Shown: piece by piece, positions 1-10,700 of the stretch
Numbering within the stretch: the stretch's first letter is position 1
How the letters are laid out: each line of letters starts with the position of its first letter
NCBI RefSeq assembly: GCF_910592395.1
Contig: NC_088314.1
Location: 1,178,001-1,242,000, forward strand
Reading direction: 5' to 3'
Source of the DNA: Lineus longissimus
Taxonomy: Eukaryota > Nemertea > Pilidiophora > Heteronemertea > Lineidae
Length of the DNA stretch: 64,000 nucleotides
The notes under the pieces: model-generated
What the model saw: the letters and a program-made list of their open reading frames with translations, nothing else
What the model was told of the DNA's origin: nothing
Database searches by the model: none
Program-made: the position numbers and the translations under genes

Positions 1-275
1 TCTATTGGTGACAGTGATTGAATGTTGTACCCCGGAAATAACATTCTACACCTCGGCCAGGCAATAAAGCCAGGAGGTTCTGGCATTAAATCAGGTCGAC
101 TCTTCAAAGACGGCTTAAGTTTTGGGGATTTGCAAAAGTCAAATGATTGCTGCAGTGTTTCCTTTTAGATGGCGCTGAAGTAGACCTATATTCTAGTCAA
201 TAGCGTAGGCCTTAGCTTGGTTATTCCATCATTCATACGACCCATCTTGATTTTTCAGTTATACCGGTCTTCAAG
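1..275 (+). promoter_or_regulatory. 5' flank / 5' UTR of the Apollo gene
   Basis: Non-coding sequence upstream of the Apollo start codon. A good splice acceptor (TTTTTCAG ending at 259) lies 16 bp before the ATG, so the 5' UTR may contain an intron even though the CDS has none. I see no clear TATA box. The boundary between promoter and UTR cannot be set from sequence alone. Confidence 0.4.
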
Positions 276-2003
276 ATGAATGGATTGATTATTCCTGACA
301 CGCCCATTGCTGTTGATTTCTGGATGATACGTCATGCATCACAGGCCAAGCTGTTCTTTCTGAGTCATGGCCATGCAGACCACACCGCTGGTCTGTCGCC
401 ATCATGGAGCCAACCCATCTACTGTTCAGACATGACTGGACGCTTCATCCGCAATAAGTTCCAGATAAAGGAAGCCTTGATCCGCACCCTGGAGGTGAAT
501 GAGAGTCACATCATCCCACTGGACGTGACAAGTAAAGAGACAATGACTGTGTCTGTCATTGATGCCAATCACTGTCCTGGTTCTGTCATGTTTCTCTTCG
601 AAGGATATTTTGGCAATATCCTTTATACTGGAGACTTCAGATACCACCCAGATATGTTCGTGGATAGTGTCCTTAGTCAAAAGCAAAATATCGATATACT
701 TTTTCTTGATAATACTTACTGTGACCCTCGCTGCGTTTTTCCAACTCAAGATGCAGCTATAAAAGAAGCCTTAGACGTGATCAAGTTTCATCCAGATCAC
801 AAAGTGATTATTGGAACTACAGATATGGGGAAGGAGGAGCTGCTGATCAGTATTGCAAAAGAACTCCAAACTATTATTAATGTTTCAAATGAAAAGTTTG
901 ACTTGTATAGCATTCTTGAGTTGCCAAACGTTTTCACAACAGACCCAACAGCAGACGATATTTGTGTCATAGCACGTAAAAAACTGACTGTCCCATTTCT
1001 CCATGATCTGACTTTAGATGAAATGTTGCCTACAATTGTTTTGATTCCAACGTGTCTGTTCATTGGGCTTGGACACAGTCCATACGATAACATTGAGAAT
1101 GTGTTTGTGATTCCGTTTTCAGATCATTCATCCTATACAGAGTTGTGCACCTTTGTCTCTAAAGTGAAACCTAAGCAGATTATCCCAATTGTCGAGTACA
1201 AGAAGAAAGTGTTTGGTGTGAATTGTTCTTCCCGCGCGGACATGACATGTTTTGATAAATATCTTGATTCAGTAGCGAGATCAAAGGTTGTTGTACCTAA
1301 ATCAGTACAGCTTCTCATGTCATCTGCTAATACCTTTAACCTCAAGCGGCCTGTTCTCGCAAAGCGGGCTCGGACTGAAAGCAATGCTGTTAAGAGAAGA
1401 TCAAAAGGTGCACGTCTCGGAGTTCTGTACTGTACGCCAACAAAGAGTGAGGAGAAGGAAGGAAAAAAACAGGCAGCAGACGTAAACGAGGCACCAGCTG
1501 TTGCCGAAAATGAAAAGTTTACTTTTCTAGATTTTGGTCCGACTCTTGCTGATGATGTGATTGATTCTAGTTGTTCGGAGCCACAGACAGATGGTGCTCC
1601 ATCACTCATGGTGCCCGAGGCTGTGTCATCACCTTTAGAGACAAACTTTCCTAGCATGCATGATGAGCCCTCTGATCAATCTTGCGATTTCTTCTCCGAC
1701 CTCACGACGTCACAACCCTGTGCAGAAAATGCTACCAGTCACATTAGTAGTGATGGAAACAGTGGTTCCGTAAGCTTGTCGCAATCAAATGCAAACCTTT
1801 CTCGCATCACAATCAGAAAGTCTGCCAGGATAACTAAACTGAGTGCTGCAGGAGAGGCAAACAGTTCTAGTGAGGAGACACTCTCGGTGAATAACGGATG
1901 TACAAGAAGACGTATGACAAACCGGGACCTCTGTCGCATTCTTAAACTGACAATCCCACCCCCAGTAGAAAAATTGGGGCCAACTTTCACCTCGAGATTT
2001 TGA
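276..2003 (+). CDS. DCLRE1B: 5' exonuclease Apollo (SNM1B), intronless, 575 aa
   Basis: Metallo-beta-lactamase/beta-CASP nuclease of the SNM1 family. Known role of Apollo: 5'-3' resection at telomere ends with TRF2, and interstrand-crosslink repair in the nucleus. The start MNGLIIPDTPIAVDFW is typical of Apollo. Visible active-site motifs are HGHADH (residues 31-36), DANHCPGS (96-103, H99), TGDFR (118-122, D120) and the beta-CASP histidine in DHSSY (283-287). All metal ligands are present and spaced as in the family. The catalytic domain ends near residue 350. The remaining tail of about 220 aa is Ser/Glu-rich, low in complexity and ends in a basic stretch. I did not find a clear vertebrate-type TRF2-binding motif (YxLxP) in it. 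The ATG at 276 begins the conserved N-terminus, so the start is secure. The CDS is one uninterrupted exon, unlike most other genes here. It converges on the 3' end of the CFAP276-like gene. Confidence 0.95.
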   Translation: MNGLIIPDTPIAVDFWMIRHASQAKLFFLSHGHADHTAGLSPSWSQPIYCSDMTGRFIRNKFQIKEALIRTLEVNESHIIPLDVTSKETMTVSVIDANHCPGSVMFLFEGYFGNILYTGDFRYHPDMFVDSVLSQKQNIDILFLDNTYCDPRCVFPTQDAAIKEALDVIKFHPDHKVIIGTTDMGKEELLISIAKELQTIINVSNEKFDLYSILELPNVFTTDPTADDICVIARKKLTVPFLHDLTLDEMLPTIVLIPTCLFIGLGHSPYDNIENVFVIPFSDHSSYTELCTFVSKVKPKQIIPIVEYKKKVFGVNCSSRADMTCFDKYLDSVARSKVVVPKSVQLLMSSANTFNLKRPVLAKRARTESNAVKRRSKGARLGVLYCTPTKSEEKEGKKQAADVNEAPAVAENEKFTFLDFGPTLADDVIDSSCSEPQTDGAPSLMVPEAVSSPLETNFPSMHDEPSDQSCDFFSDLTTSQPCAENATSHISSDGNSGSVSLSQSNANLSRITIRKSARITKLSAAGEANSSSEETLSVNNGCTRRRMTNRDLCRILKLTIPPPVEKLGPTFTSRF

Positions 2004-3785
2004 TTGATCCATTTTCAAACTATCCACGAGTGGTGATTTTGTAGACAAAGACCATATTTTACCAAATATTTTAATTAAATGATCTTTTTGCAAATATTTT
2101 TCTTCAATTTATTGGAAATTTAGTTAAAGAAAGTGTAATTTTTCTGGCGTTGGACTGATGAAAGTGTGTTGTTCTTCAAAGTCTTCATGAACAGTTATTG
2201 TAATGAAAGCTGGCCTGTTGTGATGTCTGTCTCGACTGATAATGACGACCATCTCGACTGATTTTGACATTTGCATGTCATCTATCCCAATTGGTTGTGA
2301 CCTCTGTCTCGTTGTGGGACTTGTTGATTTTGACTGCTGTCTCAACTGGTAATCACCACTGTCTCAACTGGCTGTGACATCATTCTGTCCCAACCAGTTG
2401 TGACCTGTCTCAGCTGGTTGTGTGTTCAGTTTCGGCTGGTTGTAAATGGTGTCCTGACCTAAAGGATCGGAGTCCTAATTTTCTGCTCTAAGAACATAAG
2501 AATTTAAACCAAAAGAACCGTTTTATCAACAGATACAACTTTATTTCAAAATATCCAAAATCATACATGTACTATAATGTCTTCCGAACTTTCTTTGCAA
2601 TGCACAACAAACTGACTGGTGCATTACTAGCTAGCATACATACTGTATGCTTGTGTAAATGTACATAAATCAAACAGTGTCCCCGCATGACCAAACCTTG
2701 TCCCCGAGAGATTTAATGATGTTCAACATCGACTTGATATCGTTTTCCCTCGAAAACATTGACTGACCACACGCGATCATCCTAAGATATGTCTGCCTCG
2801 ACTGTGCATGTAGTCATGGTGGCCGATATCTACGGGTCCATTTGGGTTTTCAAACCACAGGTACGAAATCATGAATCTTTTGCTAAGTATCTCTGTACAT
2901 GCGCAGCCAATGCAGAAAGTTTACCCTGCCACCTTGACAATCCAAGGCAGGGTGTTCCAAGGACTGTCTGGGTCAGAGGATTTGCGTTACTAAACCTAAA
3001 GCAGTAAATCTTTACAAAATATACATCGCACGAACAGTGCATGGAATGAAAAATTCATATGGTAAATTGCCTCCGAATCACAATCAGACATACATCAACA
3101 AGTTAACACGATACTGGTTGACAATACACGATTTAAATATACAAAGTCGAGTTAATAATTTAATTGTAAAATCAATCACATTTTGCTTGTGCAGATGAGT
3201 AAGTTAAAAATTCTCATTGAAATACTGAATCTCACTTGGTGTCATTCGTGATAACAAGGACAAGACACAAATTTTAAATAATCAATTCACCCAGCTAGGT
3301 TCCTGTAATTAGAAACTTCACCAGGTTTTACAACAGCGTAAGTGTATGGTCACCAAACATGACTCTTCAGGATGTGAATAGAAAATCAAAAGCAATCTTG
3401 GGGGTTTCTTAGTTTTTTTAACAAGTTCATCACAAAGTTCGATCAGGATATTTCATATTTTTGGCAAATGTCAGATAGTTGGCCAACATCTGGCCACGGC
3501 TATCATTGACTAGAAGTTCATGGAAAAGCTACAGCTTACATTTTTTTCACATTAACAATAAACGATTGCATTTTACGCCGTCTCAAGTCTGCCTGTCAAA
3601 AGTTTCTTGATAAACAATTTATTTTGTATTCACCCCAAAGAGTCCATGTGAAAAGGCACAAAACATACAAACTATGAAAAAATAAGGTCTTCTCACAAGG
3701 CATCCGGTGAAATAAGGTCTTTAATTTGATGTTGTGATGTTAATACTTCCACATATTGCTATGGAAATGAAAGTCTGTTCGTCTT
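2004..3785. other. Convergent 3' UTR / intergenic zone
   Basis: Between the Apollo stop (+) and the last CFAP276 terminal exon (-). No coding stretch looks real. Poly(A) signals for the minus-strand gene (TTTATT on the plus strand) lie at 3618-3623, 163 bp past the terminal exon C stop, and at 2540-2545. No canonical AATAAA follows Apollo closely. A degenerate minisatellite occupies 2210-2455. Confidence 0.5.
2210..2455. repeat. Degenerate minisatellite with CTGTCTCAACTGGTTGTGAC-like units
   Basis: Roughly eight diverged copies of a 20-bp core (CTGTCTC-RACTGG-TTGTGAC) spaced 25-40 bp apart. Examples are the copies near 2225, 2252, 2283, 2337, 2360, 2385, 2407 and 2432. The copies differ in length and by substitutions, so the array is old. 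It lies in the convergent 3' UTR zone of Apollo and the CFAP276-like gene. Confidence 0.6.
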
Positions 3786-3856
3786 CTAAGGACAGTAGAA
3801 TCCACCATCGTGTTTCCGGGAGTAGCCTCCATTCGTTGCGGCGCTGTGATGGCTTT
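3786..3856 (-). CDS. CFAP276 alternative terminal exon C (most canonical)
   Basis: Acceptor CTCTGCAG immediately before 3856, then 71 nt to TAG. Encodes SHHSAATNGGYSRKHDGG followed by FYCP. As I remember the vertebrate C-terminus (SHHSAATN-type), this copy is closest to it. A minus-strand AATAAA lies at 3618-3623. Confidence 0.75.
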
Positions 3857-6800
3857 CTGCAGAGGAGTGTAGAAGACAGCGGGTTAGTCTTGGATAGTTT
3901 GAAGCAGATGGGACAATAAATTAGCAGAGAACATCAGGATGAGTTACAACACAACGCTTACATTACAATACCAATAAGGAGGAAAATGTCTCTTTATTAC
4001 TTCCTTTGTTGAAACTGTTGTATACATGTATCAGTGTGGCAGTTTGTTTCATTGGTTACAGTATCTGTAAACCTGGCTAAACTTTAGAATCCCCGATCAG
4101 AAATGACGTAGTTTGATCGCATTCAACTATAAATCCATTGAACGGTGGTGCTTGGTTAGTCAACCGATGACCTTTTTTTGGGGTGTGATCGGGGATTCTA
4201 AACTCGTTCCGTAAACCCTACCCACAGACCAAGTGAAATACAGCTGATCTTAGAACTACTGATGTTGTGTTGGCAGGAATACTCTCATTTACACCAAATT
4301 ATATTTAACCAATTTGAAAACTTTCAAAATCATGGCCATGGGTTCTCTCCACAAAGGATGTTGGGTAATGGCCAATTATTGGCCATAATCTTTGCTAAAA
4401 CCATTTTAGACTTAGAGAAGCTGGAACTGAACTAATGCAAGCAGTTAACTTTGTTAAGAGTTAGCAGTTAACTATAGTATTAGTAACACCAGAGGACAGG
4501 CTTGAGTCATACAACAGTAAGCGGTTTGTAATGGGGTTATTGGGGAGACAATCAAGTGGTCTGAGTAATTGTGCAGATTAGCAATCACAACATTGAAATG
4601 TTACAAAAGAAAACTTGTGTGAGGTAAGATGAATGTTGAATAATGGTACGACTATTTGATTTCACGAACAAGAATGCTGTAGGCCCAGTTCCACACATCA
4701 GTTTTTCAGGATGTAACCAGGTTAAAATGGCATGCCAACATGGCAAGTGGAACTGCAAGTCAACACTTCGGTTATAAATTATCCCACACAATGATTTTCA
4801 AGAGACAGTATTTCTGGCCGTGAAATCAAAACTGGTTCAAAACAAACTGAAGCAGCAACAACAGGAAGCAGCCATGTTAACAAGCTGAGTGAGATAAAAT
4901 GTTGTTAGCGACAACGTCTAGATTACTGCAGTACAGACTAACAAGAAAGCGGCTGAGGTTTCAAGCAGTGAAGTATCCTCCATCATGCTTTCGAGTGAAT
5001 CCTTTGTTTGTTGCCTGAGTGTGATGGCCCGCTAGAAAAACAAAGACAGCATGCATCGACATTAGTCCACAATGAGTTCATGAAGCTTGAATGTTAAAGT
5101 AAAATTTGAATTTCCCCAAACTGGTGTGGTCACATGGACTTTTTGTGATCTCGTCTACACCAGCATTCACCAATGAATGTGAATGCCCAGGACAACACAG
5201 CTTAGATAATCCCATAACAAAAGTCCTCTATTGCCACCGAAGCACAAGTGTGAATTGTAAGTACATTGAAGCGCTATAATTCCTACCTAGAATGGAAGAA
5301 TGAAAACTTGAAGTTAATAAGCTATGGGATGTAAGTCAATCCAATACCCAAGGTGATGTGAACCCTAAAAACTGAAGGCAACCTATTTGCTTCTTCTGAT
5401 CACAGCTATCTATTCTACAGAGTGAAGACGTCATCATGTTTCTACTAAAATTAGTAAAAATGAGGTCTTCATCTGTTATACAGCTGGTAGTTTTCACTGT
5501 TGACAGTAGTCTGGAACCGGCCTTATATATTAGAAAGCCCTATACAATCCTAAGAGGTGTCTTTCTCCATAAAAGATAACTGTGATCTGGGAGGACATCT
5601 AAAAAGCATCTAAAATACTAAATAGAAGATAAAATGAGAAGTACTTCAGCTAAAGTCGATGATTGCTTAGATGGCGTAGTAGCCACCATCATGCTTTCTG
5701 ATGTACCCCCGGTTGGTACTCTGGGTGTGTGGATGGAAACCTGAGAAAACCAATCAATATGAGTAAAAAGTATAGCTACAATTGTGAATAAATATTCATG
5801 GTAGACTCTGTAGTATTCAATCTTGAATGGGCTACTCCTGAGGTATCCAACATACTTGTCGTTTCTTTCTCTTTTGAGTCACATCTGCTCTGACATTTGA
5901 ACCTGACAGTTGAGTTTTAAAAACCCAAACTCTCTTCAAGTGATTTCATGTGGCAGGATTGGGTTTTGGTCTGTACATGCCTTTAGAATAACTAACAAGA
6001 GTTTTAGAGATGATTGGGTGTGGGAATGCTTTGCATTTTGCCACTTTTCTCAAGCAAGAACATTGGACTTCTGCACAGTAATTGGCGAATGAGAAGCCCT
6101 CGAGCTGAGCTCCATGGCCCTTGCAGTCTCAACCTAACAAGTATGATATAGGTCCTCTGATTGCATTGGTTAGTTTTTCTGATTGGAAGTCCCAAACTCC
6201 TACATGAGGAAAGTGGCAAATGGTGTATTATATTATCATGCAATACGTACCAATGGCATTGTGCATACTGTGGATAACTTGCTTCTTTGGAGTTTCGTAA
6301 ATTCGCAGAGGATGATTCAAGGGGTATTCAACTTTAGGTTGTTCCTTCTCTCTTTTTTTCAATGTACGTCTGCAACAACACAACAGAAAATCATCATATT
6401 GATCTGGGCCAGGCTGAGATTCTATTCACAAATCTAATCACAATTGGAGATCAATTAACTACAGCATAAAGCATGCATGATAAAATCTGCATTCACATCT
6501 GTTAGTCCAAAGAGGTTTTCAAAAATAAAAAATTACCACGACATTCATTTGAAAAACAGATGACAACGTACCCATGGTCCAATCCCAAAGTTTCTGGTTG
6601 ATACAAGGTTTCATTTTTGTCCCTTAAAAATTCATCATGATGATTATATTTTGCTTTTAAAACAAAATCTAATGAATCTCTTGGTGCTTGTGGGTCATGA
6701 TGAAAAACATCCCGCCTCGAACTGGATAGCGTAGGAGCTGAGTTGAGTCGTCCCCAAGGCTCCTGCTGTTGGGCTATGTGGGTTGGATCGCAATAAGGCT

Positions 6801-7399
6801 CTTTCTGTAAATGAATTGAAGATTATAATACAGAACCAGATATAACCAATACTTAATACAGAACCAGATATAACCAATACTTAATACAGAACCAGATATA
6901 ACCAATACTTAATACAGAACCAGATATAACCAATACTTAATACAGAACCAGATATAACCAATACTTAATACAGAACCAGATATAAATAATGCTTTTTGCC
7001 TTGACAGTTCATCCAGATGACAATTGACATCATTGATTCATATTCCTTCCCCCTTTGGCTTTGACCATCTTGGCCCTTACTTCTTGGACTCAAAACAGAC
7101 AGGGGAGGAGCAGCCTGGGTGTATCTAGGCCTATTTACGCATGAGAGCAGCCAATAGTATGATCATTAGATACAACACAACAGAGCAGTAACAACTAACT
7201 GACATGACATGTCCTGATAAGTGATGACACTGATTTTTGATTTTGACATTTTTTGTGTACAAAATGTACACAAAGATTCATGACTGAAAAGTAAGACTAA
7301 AATTACACCTACCATCGTCTGTTGAGACCCTGCAAATTTATCATCATTCTCAAATGTTGGGAATGGATAAGGTTTTCGGTTAGAACACATAGTCGTCAT
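3786..7399 (-). CDS. CFAP276: CFAP276 (C1orf194)-like axonemal protein, 3 common exons plus 3 alternative last exons
   Basis: Reconstructed on the minus strand. Exon 1 is 7399-7313 (29 codons, ATG at 7399), exon 2 is 6804-6572, exon 3 is 6369-6251, then one of three terminal exons (5740-5667, 5031-4961 or 3856-3786). Donor and acceptor phases close exactly (0, 2, 1), giving 169-170 aa; I recall the human protein as 169 aa. Recognisable features are PTHIAQQQEPWGRLN and DPQAPRDSLDF in exon 2 and a C-terminus of the form TNxGYxRKHDGGY. CFAP276 is a ciliary microtubule-inner-protein-type component of axonemal doublets. The family call rests on remembered similarity, length and the neighbouring ELAPOR gene; the exon structure itself is seen directly. 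The start codon faces ELAPOR across 328 bp, suggesting a shared bidirectional promoter. Confidence 0.75.
4083..4202. mobile_element. 120-bp MITE-like element with 17-bp perfect inverted termini
   Basis: The left end TTTAGAATCCCCGATCA (4083-4099) is exactly the reverse complement of the right end (4186-4202). The interior of about 86 bp has no coding potential. It lies in the intron between CFAP276 terminal exons B and C. No target-site duplication is obvious, so the superfamily is unknown. Confidence 0.65.
4961..5031 (-). CDS. CFAP276 alternative terminal exon B
   Basis: Acceptor TTTTTCTAG immediately before 5031, then 71 nt to TGA. It has the same phase as copies A and C and encodes TNKGFTRKHDGGYFTA at its end. 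A minus-strand AATAAA (TTTATT at 3993-3998) could end its transcript just upstream of copy C. Confidence 0.75.
5667..5740 (-). CDS. CFAP276 alternative terminal exon A
   Basis: Acceptor CTCAG at 5745-5741, then 74 nt of CDS to TAA. It accepts the phase-1 donor of exon 3 and encodes a C-terminus with TNRGYIRKHDGGYYAI. It is the most 5' of the three copies in transcript order. I see no canonical poly(A) signal between it and copy B. Confidence 0.75.
6826..6984. repeat. 28-bp tandem repeat, about 5.6 copies
   Basis: Nearly perfect copies of a 28-bp unit containing CAGAACCAGATATAACC and AATACTTAATA. It lies in CFAP276 intron 1, ending about 20 bp from the acceptor of exon 2 (exon starts at 6804), close enough to affect branch-point or polypyrimidine spacing. 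The near-identity of the copies points to recent expansion and likely length polymorphism. Confidence 0.9.
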
Positions 7400-7727
7400 G
7401 TTTGCAGAGAAATTGGAACTGTTTCAGTGATATCCAAGTTTCCACAGCTTCTCCAATGTTGACATTACCATGGAGATCGCGGCATGCCGGGAAATCTGCT
7501 CAAAACTCGAACGTCTTACTCGGGTGAATTCAGAGTCGAACCCAGTAAGTTGGACTGCGCATGATCGGCAGAGATTAACTTCCTGTCTGTGGAGAGGAAA
7601 ATTTAGAAAAATCTCTCCAATATTTAGCCATATTTCTCATCATTTAGGAAAGGGAGACACATTTCAAGGATTGTAAAACGTTCCTTTGGTATATTTGTAC
7701 ATTCCTTCAGTAAAGACGAACTTTCAA
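7400..7727. promoter_or_regulatory. Bidirectional promoter between CFAP276 (-) and ELAPOR (+)
   Basis: Only 328 bp separate the two start codons, and this interval must hold both 5' UTRs and both transcription starts. It is locally richer in CpG (around 7470-7570) than the flanking introns and has no TATA box that I can see. An ATG at 7470 opens a 68-codon ORF upstream of ELAPOR; it is probably a uORF or non-coding. Confidence 0.6.
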
Positions 7728-10700
7728 ATGTATCGGTTTCGAAGTAATTGCCATTTGTTGGCAGCCGTGATCTGCGCTTCGGTTTTGCAGCTGGTCGTTA
7801 CAGACACACTTCCAACATGCCAGCCGGTGAGTATGCGTTGTGTGGCCAATATACATACATGTACATTTGTAATGTAGCTGTTTATGTTTACCGATACTGT
7901 CATATATGTATAGCTTGGTTGACCTGAAATACCACACTTCAGAAGTTGGCCTGGAAGTGGCGACGGTACGTTTTAGACGATGGGAGACGAAAGCCGCACT
8001 GAGACTGAGGATGCAATTTTAATCATTCCGAATATCACATTTTAGCAGTCTCCAATTGAATTGTCTAAAAAAGTAAAACATACCGTTGCCACCCCTGGGC
8101 CAACTTCTTAAGTGTCGTATTCATCATTCATAAGACAACCTGCAAAAACAATTTTCGGCCATTTTCACAGGCAGCGTTTGTTTACCATGGCATATTCCTG
8201 AAATAAATGTGGTTTCAAAGTTCGATCCTCTGTCGCATGTTTTTTTACACACATCAAAGTTCTGAGCGGGAAGTTTGCAGATGTATAATTGATAAATTAT
8301 TTAAAATTCTCTGATACTGATAGATTAAGATGATTGCAGCCAGGCTGTCCTATTTTCACATTCCAACCATGTCTAGCTCTTGGTATCAAGAGTGCGTCGC
8401 CGAGTACACAGTCTAGAAACTGATGATGATAATGGTGATAATTGAGCAAATTATTCGCTCCTAATATCAATCATCCTATTGTGTTGGCTTGTCCCAGATG
8501 TACAAATGTCACTGTGTGTTGGAACATAGAGGTGATGAACACTATACACATGAATGAATGGTCCAGACATGAACTTGGTACATAATAATGATATATAATC
8601 TTCAGCAATTGATAATGCTTGTAGTCATACACGAAAGTGCTAAACCAAAAGCACTACACTTCGTCCTACAGGCTTTTCATTAAAAGTTAATTGACCAATA
8701 TGACATTGTATGATTGATGAAGTAATTTCAATTTTTTTCTAGCATGAGCCACAGATTCAATTTTTTTGACTAGACTGGTGGATCAGGTCTCAAACTGGAT
8801 GAAGAGACATCTATTTGTCTCCATTCTCATTTCATCCACAGACATAAAGAGTCACCATTTCATGTCTGTCTTTTTGTTTATATTTGCAGAAAGATTTTCA
8901 TTACGAGTATACAGAGTGTGATAGCTACGGTGGTCGATGGAGGGTATCGGTACCCAGCCCTGCCACATGTATAGGTGGCGCTCCTAATCCACCAATCAGA
9001 GGGAAGGAGTGCAGTAAGTGGTTTACCTTACATGTTACATGTATTCTCATACAGAACAGTTTCTGTTGTTCAGATTTTATCGTCTGACAATTAGGTTGGA
9101 TACAAAATTTCTTGACACCTATGTTCAAACAAAAGGTTTCTGAAAGTAGTGGCACTGAACATAAATAAAATGGCAGCAAAATCTTAAGTGGATGTATTTG
9201 CGAACATGATAGGTTGGCAAAAATATGGTGGTTCACAGTATTTCAATCATTTCCTGCGTAATTTGTAATTTCATCTTATTTGCAAAGCACATAATCGCTC
9301 TTATTGTCCGATCGTCAAGTAAATTCCATCTGAAATTATGAGCAATTAGATTAGGAACTGCGTAGATCTGGATGTGTGTATCTGCCCACGTGGCCTCTAT
9401 GTACCCGGGATGAGTCATGCATGTCATGTGCGCTTGGATATTTGGCAAACAGCTGCATTAAAGGTTGCCATGGTTATCATAACGAAAGACTTAAAAAAAT
9501 AGATAGATTTGTTGTGATGTTCAAATTCAATTCAAATTAATGAATGGATTGTTCTTTTATTCTGTTGTTCACTTGGTTGTGTTGGCCAGATTCATTATTT
9601 TGTTCGCTCACACCCTGAACTGCCATCATTCAATTTCAAACAGTATGCTATCACAATAACTTGTATCACTGCACCGATTTCATCGCCAAGCAGCTATAAT
9701 CTTTACAAACAAACAATCACAAATAATGTAATTTCCATGTTTTATTCCTCAGGGTAACAGCTGTCATGGCCATTGGCACAGTCTTAATTCATTCAAGTCC
9801 TTTGTACGTAGTTGCGAGGATTTGCATAGATTGCCTTAACCATGTCTACTTGGCTGTGATCAAGATAATAAGCTAACAAATGGCTCTTTTATGACAAGCT
9901 GTTTCTAATATCTGATGTCCTACATGTATGATATGAAATGGAGTGAACGAGGCATTTTAGTCACTAATATGGATGGTGCCATCAGGTTAGGGTCTTCTTT
10001 TGCCCATATAAGTAAGAAGACAGTCAAAAAGCAAGTACTGTAGGAGTTGGATGACTGCACAGATCAGTGTGACTGTGGCTGTGCATAAACAAAAGAGTCG
10101 CTCATCCTGAGGATGATTCCAACAGGTGGTTGTGATGAGTCACACATAGCACACAGATGAGCATGAATATGGTGGTGAATACAGAGCCAGCTGGCCAGCA
10201 GAATCAATAAATAATGCTGTGTACACTTTTATGATTACGATTCTATACAGTTCAAGTATGTAGGTCATGTGCATGCTGAGTGAAATAATATGTCTTCTGT
10301 GCCAAAATATCTGGCCCGTTGTAAGGTCAAGTCAGCTGTAGTCTAAAGACGACCTTGTGGCTTGACTCGGAAAACAGCTTGTGCTAAAATATTAGAGTAC
10401 ACAAGGCTGACTTTATACTCAACTACCAATATCAAATAAGTGCCAAAGTGGTTGGTTCTGATAGCAAACATTAGTGACACCCCTCAGGCTGACTGATGAC
10501 GTTACTTACATGTAGACCACTCTAACTGGTTGTGAAGTGTGGTTGTGTGGGCGATGTTATATCCTGAGCCTGTTGGTTTCCAACATACAAAAATGTAATA
10601 TGAATGCAATCATGCTAAAAAGTAGTCTCGCTGGTGGCTGCTCTTTCTTGTTGGGTTGGCTAACAAGTTTGAAAAGCAAGCAAGCCAGCCACCATCATTT

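Noticed and set aside
1133-1657. 174-aa minus-strand ORF
   Set aside because: Antisense to Apollo, with no recognisable protein features.
7686-7727. Earlier start for ELAPOR (upstream in-frame codon)
   Set aside because: The codon at 7686 is TTG, not ATG; the ATG at 7728 gives a normal signal peptide.
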